This document shows positions 35,782-44,735 of a DNA stretch of 64,000 nucleotides, piece after piece (within the stretch, counting starts at the first letter, position 1; each line of letters begins with the position of its first letter). The position numbers were made by a program, and so were the translations under genes. The notes beneath the pieces were generated by a model. It saw only the letters and a program-made list of their open reading frames with translations, did not search any database and was not told the DNA's origin. The stretch lies in the NCBI RefSeq assembly GCF_003201565.1, contig NZ_QJJP01000004.1:62001-126000 (forward strand), in the 5' to 3' direction. The DNA is from Nitrosomonas sp. Nm84 (GTDB lineage: Bacteria > Pseudomonadota > Gammaproteobacteria > Burkholderiales > Nitrosomonadaceae).

Positions 35782-36717
35782 TTAAAAAATACGAGCACCA
35801 AAATTCTCAAAATAGTATTGGCCAATTTCATCACGGGTAAATTGATGATTCTGCCCGCCGCGTTGGGCGATTTTCAGGGCACCCATCAGTGAACCGAGTT
35901 GTCCTGTCGTTTGCCAGTCCAGGTTATTGACGATACCGTACAATAAGCCAGCGCGATAGGCATCGCCGCAACCGGTAGGATCAATGATTTCGCGGGGCTT
36001 GATGCAGGGGATGTCGAATTGTTTGCCATTGGCATAGATGACGGAACCTTGTGCCCCCAATGTGATGATCAGCGCTTTGGCTTTATTTGCCAGGGACTCA
36101 AGATTGTGTCCTGTACGGTCTTGCAGCATCTGACCTTCATAGTCGTTGACAGCGATGTAGTCTGCTTTGTCGATGAAGTCCAATAGTTCTTCACCGTTAT
36201 ACATCGGCAAACCTTGTCCTGGATCAAAAACAAACGGAATGCCGGCTGCGTGAAATTCGCGGGCGTGCTGCATCATGCCGTCACGTCCATCCGGCGCGAT
36301 AATGCCTAGCCGAATATCGTTGGCATCCGGCACGGAATTCAGGTGCGAAAAATTCATCGCGCCGGGATGAAAAGCGGTGATTTGATTGTCATCCAAATCG
36401 GTAGTGATGAATGCTTGCGCAGTGAATGTATCCGGAACGTGCTGCACATGACTTTGGGTCAGGTGCAATTGTTCAAACCGTGCGGCGTAGGGTGCATAGT
36501 CGTCACCGACAGTAGCCATCATCACAGGTTCGCCACCGAGCATTTTCAAATTATAGGCGATATTACCCGCGCATCCACCGAATTCACGGCGCATTTCAGG
36601 AACCAGGAACGCGACATTCAGTACGTGAATCTTATCCGGCAGGATGTGATTCTTAAAATAATCTGGGAAAACCATAATATTATCGTAAGCGATCGAACCA
36701 CAAATCAGTGTGCGCAT
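35782..36717 (-). CDS. PfkB-family sugar/nucleoside kinase (adenosine kinase-like)
   Basis: A 311-residue ribokinase-fold kinase with both PfkB signatures: FGGCAGNIAYNLKMLGG near residue 46 and DPTGCGDAYRAGLL at 246-259, with catalytic base Asp252. The sequence resembles bacterial adenosine kinase-like members. It phosphorylates a sugar or nucleoside with ATP in the cytoplasm; the exact substrate is inferred only. It lies downstream of gcvPB on the same strand with a 128-bp gap and may be read through from the gcv operon. Confidence 0.86.
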   Translation of the reverse strand: MRTLICGSIAYDNIMVFPDYFKNHILPDKIHVLNVAFLVPEMRREFGGCAGNIAYNLKMLGGEPVMMATVGDDYAPYAARFEQLHLTQSHVQHVPDTFTAQAFITTDLDDNQITAFHPGAMNFSHLNSVPDANDIRLGIIAPDGRDGMMQHAREFHAAGIPFVFDPGQGLPMYNGEELLDFIDKADYIAVNDYEGQMLQDRTGHNLESLANKAKALIITLGAQGSVIYANGKQFDIPCIKPREIIDPTGCGDAYRAGLLYGIVNNLDWQTTGQLGSLMGALKIAQRGGQNHQFTRDEIGQYYFENFGARIF

Positions 36718-36845
36718 AGTTTTTGATAGATAGTGATGATTAGATGGGACGAACAGCTACGGCAGGCTTCACAGAAATTCTAATGATTCGATAAATCTGT
36801 GTTTTCCTGCCGTGATGCTGAGAATGAAATGCAATGATTCTGCTT

Positions 36846-38297
36846 TTAGGCGCTAGGTTTCCAGGCCAAATCTAATTCGCGCGCTGCTTTAACATCATCC
36901 AGCTTACGCACCGGCATGGTGTGCGGTGCACCTTTTACCATATCTGGCTGCAGTTCGATTTCCTGTAGAATTTCTTTCATCGATTTGACAAACGCATCCA
37001 GCGTTTCCTTGGATTCCGTTTCTGCCGGTTCGATCAATAAGCATTCAGGTACCAGCATCGGGAAGTACGTGGTGGGGGCGTGATAGCCTTTATCCAGCAG
37101 CCGTTTGGCCAAGTTCATCGCAGTGACGCCAGTTTTATCTTTAATATCTTTCATGGTGACAATAAATTCATGGCTGGCGCGGCGGGTAGGGTAGGCAATC
37201 TCAAAACCTGCTTTACTGAGCTCGGCCATCAGATAATTGGCATTCAGTGTGGCAAATTCGGAAATGCGGTGCATGCCGTGCATGCCTAGCAAGCGAATAT
37301 AGATATACGCACGCAGTAGAACGCCAGCATTCCCCATGTGAGCGGATAAGCGTCCGATCGATTGAGGCTTGTCTTTTTCAGTAATCCAGCGATAGGCATT
37401 ACCTTCCTTGGCGACAATCGGAATGGGCATAAACGGTAATAAACGCTCGGCTACGCCTACGGGTGCAGAGCCGGGTCCACCGCCGCCATGCGGCGTGGAG
37501 AAGGTTTTATGCAGATTGATGTGAATCACGTCAAATCCCATATCACCCGGTTTTACTTTACCCAGTACGGCATTCAGATTAGCACCATCGTAATACAGCA
37601 ATCCGCCGACTTGATGCACGACACGACTCATTTCAGCGACATTCTTCTCAAATACGCCTAATGTGGAAGGATTGGTCAACATCAGTCCGGCTGTTTGCGG
37701 CCCAACCGCAGCCTTCAGTGCATCCAGATCCACATTGCCTTCTTTGTCGGTAGCGATTTCCACCACTTTGAAGCCGCACATCACAGCAGTAGCCGGGTTA
37801 GTGCCATGCGCTGCGTCCGGCACAATGATTTCGGTACGAGCAAAATCGCCGCGCGATTCGTGATACGCGCGAATCATCATTACACCGATCAATTCACCTT
37901 GTGCGCCGGCCATTGGCGTCAGACTGACACCGGCCATGCCGGTGACAGCTTTTAGTGTTTCCTGTAATTCATACATGCAGGCTAGAAAACCTTGTCCCGT
38001 ATCTTCCGGTGCGAGGGGGTGCCGGGACAGATACTGCGGCAACATGGCCAATGAGTTACACGCGCGGGGGTTGTATTTCATCGTACACGAACCCAATGGA
38101 TAGAATTCGGTGTCAATGGAGAAATTCTTCTGTGATAAACGGGTGTAGTGACGTACCGTGTCCATCTCAGAGACTTCCGGCAGAAGCACTGGCGATTTGC
38201 GCAGCAAGTTTTGTGGGATCTTCGACTTACTGGCCGGTGTTGCCGGTGACTGAGAATAATTACGACGCCCTGGGCGCGAGTGTTCAAATATCAGCAT
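36846..38297 (-). CDS. gcvPB: Glycine dehydrogenase (decarboxylating) subunit 2
   Basis: The C-terminal half of the split P-protein, 483 residues. It carries the pyridoxal phosphate Lys264 in [18 protein letters not shown] and the GANLNAV and [11 protein letters not shown] stretches. With GcvPA it decarboxylates glycine and loads the aminomethyl group on lipoyl-GcvH. It is the last of the gcv genes, 27 bp after tpx. Length is standard for the two-subunit form. Confidence 0.95.
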   Translation of the reverse strand: MLIFEHSRPGRRNYSQSPATPASKSKIPQNLLRKSPVLLPEVSEMDTVRHYTRLSQKNFSIDTEFYPLGSCTMKYNPRACNSLAMLPQYLSRHPLAPEDTGQGFLACMYELQETLKAVTGMAGVSLTPMAGAQGELIGVMMIRAYHESRGDFARTEIIVPDAAHGTNPATAVMCGFKVVEIATDKEGNVDLDALKAAVGPQTAGLMLTNPSTLGVFEKNVAEMSRVVHQVGGLLYYDGANLNAVLGKVKPGDMGFDVIHINLHKTFSTPHGGGGPGSAPVGVAERLLPFMPIPIVAKEGNAYRWITEKDKPQSIGRLSAHMGNAGVLLRAYIYIRLLGMHGMHRISEFATLNANYLMAELSKAGFEIAYPTRRASHEFIVTMKDIKDKTGVTAMNLAKRLLDKGYHAPTTYFPMLVPECLLIEPAETESKETLDAFVKSMKEILQEIELQPDMVKGAPHTMPVRKLDDVKAARELDLAWKPSA

Positions 38298-38324
38298 GAT
38301 GTATGGTATGGATAAAGCGTTAAT

Positions 38325-38819
38325 TTATTTTAAGGCAGCCAAGGCGGCTTCATAATTTGGTTCGTCGGCGATTTCCGGAACCAGTTCAGCATGAATAATG
38401 GTGTCAGATTCATCCAAAACAATCACCGCGCGTGCCGTGATGCCGGCAAATGGGCTGTCTGCGATGAAAACTCCATAGTCCTTCATGAAATTGGCGCCAC
38501 GCATGGTTGACAGCGTAATTACCTTATCCAGACTTTCGGCATCGCAGAAGCGACTCATGGCAAAAGGTAAATCAGCAGCAATGATCAGCACGACGGTATT
38601 ATCCATATTACTGGCTTGTTGATTAAACTTGCGTGTCGAGATCGCGCATACCGGCGTATCCAGGCTCGGAACGATGTTTAGTACTTTCTTTTTACCGGCG
38701 TAGTTAGCCAGCGTGACATCTTGCAGATCTCTATTGACAAGAGAGAAGGGAGGCGATTTCTGTCCGACTTTGGGAAAAGTGCCTTCAATTTTGATAGGAT
38801 TTCCTTTAAGAGTAACCAT
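38325..38819 (-). CDS. tpx: Thiol peroxidase Tpx
   Basis: A 164-residue peroxiredoxin with peroxidatic Cys58 in [12 protein letters not shown] and resolving Cys92 in SRFCDAESL, plus the Tpx-type N-terminus ([16 protein letters not shown]). It reduces alkyl and hydrogen peroxides with thioredoxin. It sits between the two P-protein halves of the glycine cleavage operon, 60 bp after gcvPA and 27 bp before gcvPB, so it is expected to share the glycine-dependent control of that operon. Confidence 0.95.
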   Translation of the reverse strand: MVTLKGNPIKIEGTFPKVGQKSPPFSLVNRDLQDVTLANYAGKKKVLNIVPSLDTPVCAISTRKFNQQASNMDNTVVLIIAADLPFAMSRFCDAESLDKVITLSTMRGANFMKDYGVFIADSPFAGITARAVIVLDESDTIIHAELVPEIADEPNYEAALAALK

Positions 38820-38879
38820 AATTTTTTCCTTAATAACTACAAATATTAAAATTGAAAAATAATACGTTCCGAATGAGTA

Positions 38880-40232
38880 TCAACTGAGTGCTTGTTTTAA
38901 GGCTGCAGCATAATTCTGTAAGTCAGCGGCAGTCTTGGTTTCTGTGGCACAGACCAATAATGTGTTACCCAATTCAGGATAATATCCTTGTAAATCGAGT
39001 CCGCCGAGTATGCCTTTTTGTTTTAATTGAGATAATATTTTTGCGACCGGTACGGGCAAGGTTAGTGCGGCTTCGTGGAATATTGGTCCGGTGAATGTTC
39101 TTTTTACACCATTTATTTTTTCCAATTGCTCAACCAGTTCCAATGTGTTGGCATGCGATTGTGCCGCAATCCGGCGCAGGCCTTCCGGTCCTACCAAGGA
39201 CATGTAAATAGTGGCGGCGGTTACCATTAATCCTTGATTGGTACAAATATTGGAGGTAGCTTTGGAACGGCGGATATGTTGTTCGCGTGCCTGTAATGTC
39301 AGCACAAAGCCTTCTTTGTTATCCAGATCGGTAGTGCGGCCGATGATACGTCCGGGCATTTGGCGGACTAACTCATTTTTACAGGCCATAAAGCCAAAGT
39401 AGGGGCCACCGCTGGAAAGCGGAATGCCCAATGGTTGACCTTCACCGACAGCAATATCGGCACCTTTGCTACCCCATTCGCCCGGTGGAGTCAGTAAGGC
39501 GAGTGCGGTTGGATTGACGACACCGATGGCAAGAGCATTTTTGCTGTGCGCCCAGTCGGTCAATGCGTCTACTTGTTCCAACACACCAAAGAAGTTGGGT
39601 TGTGGAATGACCAATGCGGCGAATTCCTCGTGTACTGAATTTGCGAGGGATTCCGGTAGAATTTGCCCACAATCGGTGCAAAATGGCAATTCGACCACTT
39701 CAATTTTTTGATTGCTGACAATCGCACGAACGACTTGTCGGTAGATTGGATGCACGGTTTGCGGAATCAAGATGCGCCGCGATGTCTTGTGCGAACGAAC
39801 AGCCATCAGCGCAGCTTCTGCCAACGCAGTCGCGCCGTCATACATGCTGGCATTTGACACATCCATACCGGTCAGCGAAGCCATCATGGTTTGGTATTCA
39901 TACAATAGCTGCAAGGTTCCTTGGCTGGCCTCCGCTTGATACGGTGTATAAGAAGAATAAAATTCACCGCGCGTAGTGATTTGCCATACTGCTGCAGGGA
40001 TGTGATGTTCATAGGCGCCTGCGCCTATGAAATTTTGATAAAGCCCATCTTGTCCGGCACGCTCCATCATCAGTCGGGTTATTTCCATTTCGCTGAGTCC
40101 GGGCGGAACGCCCGTTAACTCGCCACTGATCAAATCTTTGGGAATCTCATCAAAAAGCTCTTCAATAGTCTTTGCGCCAATGCTGGCGAGCATTTCGGCG
40201 ATATCTTCTTGGGTATGTGGAATAAACGGCAT
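38880..40232 (-). CDS. gcvPA: Glycine dehydrogenase (decarboxylating) subunit 1
   Basis: The 450-residue N-terminal half of the split P-protein. It starts with the usual [15 protein letters not shown] and contains [40 protein letters not shown] and [10 protein letters not shown]. It forms the active heterotetramer with GcvPB. It lies 74 bp after gcvH. No unusual residues seen. Confidence 0.95.
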   Translation of the reverse strand: MPFIPHTQEDIAEMLASIGAKTIEELFDEIPKDLISGELTGVPPGLSEMEITRLMMERAGQDGLYQNFIGAGAYEHHIPAAVWQITTRGEFYSSYTPYQAEASQGTLQLLYEYQTMMASLTGMDVSNASMYDGATALAEAALMAVRSHKTSRRILIPQTVHPIYRQVVRAIVSNQKIEVVELPFCTDCGQILPESLANSVHEEFAALVIPQPNFFGVLEQVDALTDWAHSKNALAIGVVNPTALALLTPPGEWGSKGADIAVGEGQPLGIPLSSGGPYFGFMACKNELVRQMPGRIIGRTTDLDNKEGFVLTLQAREQHIRRSKATSNICTNQGLMVTAATIYMSLVGPEGLRRIAAQSHANTLELVEQLEKINGVKRTFTGPIFHEAALTLPVPVAKILSQLKQKGILGGLDLQGYYPELGNTLLVCATETKTAADLQNYAAALKQALS

Positions 40233-40306
40233 GATTTATTTTAAAAACTTAAAGTATTAAAGTAGATGGTTAAATCGAAGTCTTAACGCAAATATGATAT
40301 ATGATT

Positions 40307-40696
40307 TTAGTGATCTTCGTTTTCAACTAATTTGGTATAGGCTGCGGCATCGAGTAATCCATCTAATTCAGCAGCATTGCTCGGTTTTAATTTAAACAAC
40401 CAAGAAGAATAAGCATCTTCATTAATTTTTCCTGGTTCATCGACTAATGGAGAGTTGACGGCGGTTACTACGCCAGAAATCGGAGAATACACATCAGCAG
40501 CTGCCTTGACAGATTCAGCGACAGCGCATTCTTCCTTTTGTTTAAGTGTGCGTCCAACTTCAGGGAGCTCGATAAATACCATATCACCGAGCAATTCCTG
40601 TGCATGATGGGTAATCCCAACAGTTACCGTGCCATCGGCCTCAGGTTTTACCCATTCATGGGATTTGCTATATTTTAAATTTGTTGGAACACTCAT
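40307..40696 (-). CDS. gcvH: Glycine cleavage system H protein
   Basis: A 129-residue lipoyl carrier with the attachment Lys64 in [17 protein letters not shown] and the usual [10 protein letters not shown] start and [15 protein letters not shown] core. It carries the aminomethyl group from the P-protein to GcvT. ATG 40696, 42 bp after gcvT. Lipoate must be supplied by enzymes outside the window. Confidence 0.95.
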   Translation of the reverse strand: MSVPTNLKYSKSHEWVKPEADGTVTVGITHHAQELLGDMVFIELPEVGRTLKQKEECAVAESVKAAADVYSPISGVVTAVNSPLVDEPGKINEDAYSSWLFKLKPSNAAELDGLLDAAAYTKLVENEDH

Positions 40697-40738
40697 TTTT
40701 CACTCCAGATTAAATTAATATTTTGTTGCAGCTTTGAA

Positions 40739-41830
40739 TTAAACCAATGTTTTTCCGTTACGCACGAACGGATATTTTACCACTTTGGCGCGTAATTTCT
40801 TATCGCGCACCAGCACATCGACCTCATCGCCGACGGCTATCTGTACCGATAAGCGTGCCAAGGCAATAGATTGGTTCATGGTCGGTGAAAATCCGCCACT
40901 GGTTATTTCACCTTGATATTCTACGCCATTCTGCTGGCTGACGACTTGCTGATGGCTGCGCAGCACACCGCGATCGATCAACACCAAACCTATGAGCTGT
41001 TGCGTCACAGATGCATCTAATAATGCCTGTTTGCCAATGAAATCTCGTTCACTTTTCAAGTCGACCGTCCAAGCCAGACCGGATTCCAGTGGATTCTTGG
41101 TTTCATCCATGTCCTGGCCGTACAAATTCATACCTGCTTCCAGGCGTAACGTGTCACGGGCGCCTAATCCGGCAGGCGCAACGCCAGCTGTATGTAATGC
41201 TTGCCAGAATGCTGGTGCATCGGCGGCAGGGAGGATGATTTCAAAACCATCTTCGCCAGTATAGCCCGTGCGTGCAATGAAATATTGATTCACTACAGTG
41301 GATTGAAACAACTTTAATTCTTCTGTTGTAGATTGAGAACCCGGAATGACCTGCCAAACCTTGGCACGAGCATTGGGGCCTTGTATGGCAATCATGGCAA
41401 GATCACGTCGCGGGGTAATTTCCAGATGGGGCGCGAACGCATCACGCTGTTTCAACATCCAGGCCACATCTTTGTCGGCCGTGCCAGCATTCACGACGAT
41501 GCGAAACCAAGTTTCAGACAGAAAGTAGATAATCAGGTCATCAATGATGCCGCCCTGTGGAGTCAGCATGCAGGAGTACAGTGCTTTGCCGGGAAGTGTC
41601 AATTTATCAACGTTGTTGGCAACCAAACGACGCAAAAAGTCGCGTACATTGTCACCTTTGATATCGACCGGAAGCATGTGAGATACATCAAACATGCCGG
41701 CATCTTGGCGTACTTTATGGTGTTCGTCCAACTGCGAACCGTAATGCAGTGGCATATCCCAGCCACCGAAATCCACCATTTTGGCATTCATGTCACGGTG
41801 GGTTTGATTAAGGGGTGTCATTTTCAGCAC
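40739..41830 (-). CDS. gcvT: Aminomethyltransferase GcvT (T protein)
   Basis: The 363-residue T protein transfers the one-carbon unit from GcvH to tetrahydrofolate. Family marks: KMVDFGGWDMPLHYG, FDVSHMLPVDIKG, ARTGYTGEDGFEI and ARDTLRLEAGMNLYGQDMD. The start is decided by the ribosome binding site: GGGAG at 41839-41843 is 8 bases before GTG 41830, and ATG 41821 would be too far. It is the first gene of gcvT-gcvH-gcvPA-tpx-gcvPB, behind a riboswitch and a terminator. Confidence 0.95.
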   Translation of the reverse strand: MLKMTPLNQTHRDMNAKMVDFGGWDMPLHYGSQLDEHHKVRQDAGMFDVSHMLPVDIKGDNVRDFLRRLVANNVDKLTLPGKALYSCMLTPQGGIIDDLIIYFLSETWFRIVVNAGTADKDVAWMLKQRDAFAPHLEITPRRDLAMIAIQGPNARAKVWQVIPGSQSTTEELKLFQSTVVNQYFIARTGYTGEDGFEIILPAADAPAFWQALHTAGVAPAGLGARDTLRLEAGMNLYGQDMDETKNPLESGLAWTVDLKSERDFIGKQALLDASVTQQLIGLVLIDRGVLRSHQQVVSQQNGVEYQGEITSGGFSPTMNQSIALARLSVQIAVGDEVDVLVRDKKLRAKVVKYPFVRNGKTLV

Positions 41831-41849
41831 GGATTATTCTCCCGAAAAT

Positions 41850-41879
41850 AAAAAAAAGCCATTTTATTTCAAATGACTT
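41850..41879 (-). terminator. Intrinsic terminator, expression platform of the glycine riboswitch
   Basis: On the minus strand AAGTCATTT and AAATGGCTT pair around a short loop (41857-41879) and run into eight T residues (41850-41857). It lies between the riboswitch and the gcvT ribosome binding site, so glycine binding probably prevents this hairpin and lets transcription go on. Confidence 0.75.
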
Positions 41880-41884
41880 CACGC

Positions 41885-42081
41885 CCCTCTGTCCTTTTTA
41901 CCTGAGAGATTTACAGATTAGCATCTGTGTGCCCCTTCGGTGGCCAAAAAAATTTCTCGGCACTCTCCAGATTGCCTGTCACAAGCGGTTCTTAGGGAAC
42001 AAGTTTGGCTTGACCGTGCCTGAGCGATTCCGGGGGGGTTACGCCTTCGGCGGCGCTTAAACATTCAGCGCACTCTCCTGC
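41885..42081 (-). ncRNA. Tandem glycine riboswitch upstream of gcvT
   Basis: Two aptamer modules are visible on the minus strand. The first opens with GGAGAGTGCG (42072-42081) and has GCCGAAGGCG and ATCGCTCAGGCAC. The second opens with GGAGAGTGCC and has CACCGAAGGGGC, AAATCTCTCAGGTA and the closing GGACAGAGGGG (about 41885-41894). These are the core glycine-riboswitch motifs (GGAGAG, CCGAAGG, TCTCAGG, GGACAGA) in the expected order. The family senses glycine and switches on gcv genes. Confidence 0.93.
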
Positions 42082-42105
42082 TTGGACTTATATGGCAGAG
42101 TGCGA

Positions 42106-42135
42106 ACTATACCTTAGTAACAGCGATTTATACAA
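42106..42135 (-). promoter_or_regulatory. Sigma-70 promoter of the gcv operon
   Basis: On the minus strand TTGTAT (42130-42135) and TATAGT (42106-42111) are 18 bases apart. The start point would fall about 20 bases before the riboswitch. Confidence 0.55.
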
Positions 42136-42228
42136 GTTATTCAGCTAAATTTTCTGGCTGGCTGCAAGTTGTTTGAAGCTCTAATGCTCCGGCTGTCTGT
42201 GGTTATTCGAAAAAATGAGATAATTACT

Positions 42229-42376
42229 TTAGCAGGCCGTTGAAAAACTATCTGCGTTGCCGCTACGGTGTTAAAAACAAGCTCAGAATGCTCATTTATT
42301 ACGCGTAAACTGCGCTTTCTCGCCTGTTTTTGCCTTGTATCGGCTGCCTCGAAAACGTTTTTCAACGGCCTGTTAG
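42229..42376 (-). mobile_element. MITE copy D
   Basis: The element at 42233-42372 (140 bp, reverse to A and B) has ends CAGGCCGTTGAAAAAC and GTTTTTCAACGGCCTG, a perfect 16-bp inverted repeat. It is flanked by TTAG on both sides (42229-42232, 42373-42376) as a direct, non-palindromic repeat, the best evidence for a target duplication. It lies between the gcv promoter and the end of the porin gene. Confidence 0.85.
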
Positions 42377-42410
42377 TCTGCTGAAGTCGTTTTTGTCACA
42401 AAACAGGCAG

Positions 42411-43751
42411 TCAAAATGCGACTTGCATACGTGAAAATAAAACTCTCTCCTCTGGTCGATCAGTTCCGCCATTGGCGCCGTTGGTGAAATGAGTTTGATT
42501 GTAATCTAATTGGAATTTAACATTGCGATTAAGATACCAGTTAATGCCTATACCGAAATCCTGTGCTTTTTTAACAGATTGATCCGGATTAAGTAAACCA
42601 TGCGCAAATGCATTAGAATCTAAATTTAGCTCCGAGTAACGTGTTACTAGCTGCACAGCACCCAAGGCACTAATGTTCTCAAGTGTCAGTGGATTATTTG
42701 GCCTTATCCTACGAAAAGAAGCATCGCCATTGAATAGCACCCATGATAACTGAACTTGTGCAGCATCATTGGTGACTTTATCCGTTGCCGTCCCGATCTT
42801 AATATTCTGTTGGGAAACGGTATATTCGCCGAGTATGCCAAACGGGCCATAATGATAGTAAAGCTGTGGGCCGATTCTCTCACGACTGCCATCTGCAAAA
42901 GCGCCTGATACATAAGAAGCAATCAGCTGCTGACCGGGAGAAATAAAGGCTGGCAAATTATGACCACCCGGTTGCGCACTGCCTTGCTGGGTTCCATAAC
43001 TATAAGCAACTCCCAACCCGAGACCTTGCAAAAATTCAGCATTGCTATGCTTGAGGGGATGGGAAAATATGCGTGCTACAAAATCGATACCGCTGTGGTT
43101 GGCATAAATGACATTGCCGCGTAATCCAGAGCTATTGTCGATAGCGCCACTAAATAACCCAATTTGGTATTCAGTCGTATCCCCAAGAAGATTCCCAAAA
43201 ATTTGTGCACCAACTTCACGATTGGGTGCCAAGTTCGTAGGAAAAGCACGTTCATTGAAGGCTAATGCAGTAGCTGATTGCAAGCGCTCCAAGCCGAATG
43301 GAGGTTTAAACTTACCCACACGGACGTTAAACGGCTTGGTGAAATTACCCTCCAAATATACGTCCAGAATTCCTGGGGTCGACGTAAAGTTTGACATGAT
43401 GTAAAGACTATAAGTCTTATTGAATTCAACCTCGAGTGATGGTTGTATTCGCCTAAGCAAGAAGTTATCTTTGCCAAATTCGGCTGAATCTTCAAAATAT
43501 GTGCGAGTATCAGCTTGTATAAAACCACTCAGCCGTATTTCACTTTCGCCTTTATTCCACCTGAGCCCTGAGCCTGCATTTCCATAGAAAAAACCGGATT
43601 TTCTTTTTTGTCTTTTTTTGTCTTTGGAAGATTTTTTTATAGTGGACTTTTGTGATCTGTCAGGAATATCTTCTTGTGCATAAGCCGCAGTATTGATAAA
43701 AAAGCTGCAAATCGTTGCACATAGTACAATCTTTAACCAGAATACTTTCAT
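42411..43751 (-). CDS. Phosphate-selective porin O/P family outer-membrane protein
   Basis: A signal peptide (MKVFWLKIVLCATICSFF, cut near AAYAQED) leads to a Lys/Ser-rich linker and a 16- to 18-strand barrel ending in Phe (MQVAF), the sign for outer-membrane assembly. The sequence has OprO/OprP-family features (IRLSGFIQADTR; FKPPFGLERLQSATAL; ERAFPTNLAPNREVG). Such porins take up phosphate, pyrophosphate or other anions. The frame opens at TTG 43802, but ATG 43751 is preferred as the signal peptide starts there. It is the last gene of a likely four-gene minus-strand unit. Confidence 0.85.
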   Translation of the reverse strand: MKVFWLKIVLCATICSFFINTAAYAQEDIPDRSQKSTIKKSSKDKKRQKRKSGFFYGNAGSGLRWNKGESEIRLSGFIQADTRTYFEDSAEFGKDNFLLRRIQPSLEVEFNKTYSLYIMSNFTSTPGILDVYLEGNFTKPFNVRVGKFKPPFGLERLQSATALAFNERAFPTNLAPNREVGAQIFGNLLGDTTEYQIGLFSGAIDNSSGLRGNVIYANHSGIDFVARIFSHPLKHSNAEFLQGLGLGVAYSYGTQQGSAQPGGHNLPAFISPGQQLIASYVSGAFADGSRERIGPQLYYHYGPFGILGEYTVSQQNIKIGTATDKVTNDAAQVQLSWVLFNGDASFRRIRPNNPLTLENISALGAVQLVTRYSELNLDSNAFAHGLLNPDQSVKKAQDFGIGINWYLNRNVKFQLDYNQTHFTNGANGGTDRPEERVLFSRMQVAF

Positions 43752-43862
43752 TTGAATACACGATAGGAGCACGGCTTGGTTTGGCTTTTTGTTACTACCC
43801 AATTGCAGATTTGGCTTTAGTTAAGCCAACTTGATGTGTTGCGGAAAATAAATGACATTCGA

Positions 43863-44735
43863 TCATCCCTCAGAAAATAGAAAATCAAATGTCTTTTCTC
43901 CCATGCCACCGCGTTTCATGCTAATGGAAAATGAATGCGGTGAATCTGGTAGCAGGTGAAAAGCATAGGTTGTCGACAAACCTTTTGCTCGGGCTTGGTA
44001 AGTCATTTCTTCGACCCAATGCCGGCCGCGTTCGATCCGGGTTTTGCCTTGTAATTTGTCAATTTTTGCTGATTTGTTGAGCTCCGCGTCGCGCTGATTA
44101 TCTTTTTCTCCTACTAATACACAGGCAGGAATATGCAAGAATTGAGCGGGATTAAACTGCACTTGCGGTAGGCTTTGCGATTGTTGTATTCCAATCGGGA
44201 ATGCCAGTGCTGGATTAGGAAGGGTATACCAGCCTGGCGCTCCTAATACAATTTTTGCCACATGGTTTGGATAAGCGAGCATATAGCGATGTACAAACTG
44301 TGCGCCGCCAGAATAACCAAACAAGTAGAGTTTTTTTGCATTGGCTCCTGTAAGCTGCGCGACTTCAGATACAATTTCATTTAGCACTTTATCAGCGCGC
44401 TTGCCCTTGCGTCCCAATCGCTGATAATCAGGAAAGCGATCGCTGGGAAAATAGGGGGCAATCAGTACAACGCCAAATTCTTCAGCATAATCAGCAAATT
44501 TCTTAGCATGTTCGGAAACATTGCGGGAGATTCCATGAACTGTAATAAAAATTTTTGCATTGTTTCCGCCACTGCGAGGAATATACAAATAGTACTTTTG
44601 ATGTAAATCGACTCGCAAAGTACGCTGCAATACCGTACCTCGTTCTAGTGGCTTGGAACGGGGTGTAATATCCATTGCGCTTACGGGAATCGCTTGGAAT
44701 ATCATGAGTGCCAAGATCCAAATAATCAACTGCAA
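43863..44735 (-). CDS. Exported alpha/beta hydrolase (esterase-like)
   Basis: A 290-residue protein with a signal peptide (cut near PVSAMDI) and an alpha/beta hydrolase domain. The oxyanion region is IFITVHGISRN, the nucleophile elbow is GYSGG (Ser142), an acid is in VLVGEKDNQRD, and the His is near LLPDSPHSFS. It resembles PHB-depolymerase/feruloyl-esterase-like members, enzymes that cut ester bonds. It starts inside the last 10 bp of the ABC exporter gene, so the two are coupled and may act on the same compound: export, then hydrolysis in the periplasm, or the reverse. Confidence 0.83.
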   Translation of the reverse strand: MQLIIWILALMIFQAIPVSAMDITPRSKPLERGTVLQRTLRVDLHQKYYLYIPRSGGNNAKIFITVHGISRNVSEHAKKFADYAEEFGVVLIAPYFPSDRFPDYQRLGRKGKRADKVLNEIVSEVAQLTGANAKKLYLFGYSGGAQFVHRYMLAYPNHVAKIVLGAPGWYTLPNPALAFPIGIQQSQSLPQVQFNPAQFLHIPACVLVGEKDNQRDAELNKSAKIDKLQGKTRIERGRHWVEEMTYQARAKGLSTTYAFHLLPDSPHSFSISMKRGGMGEKTFDFLFSEG

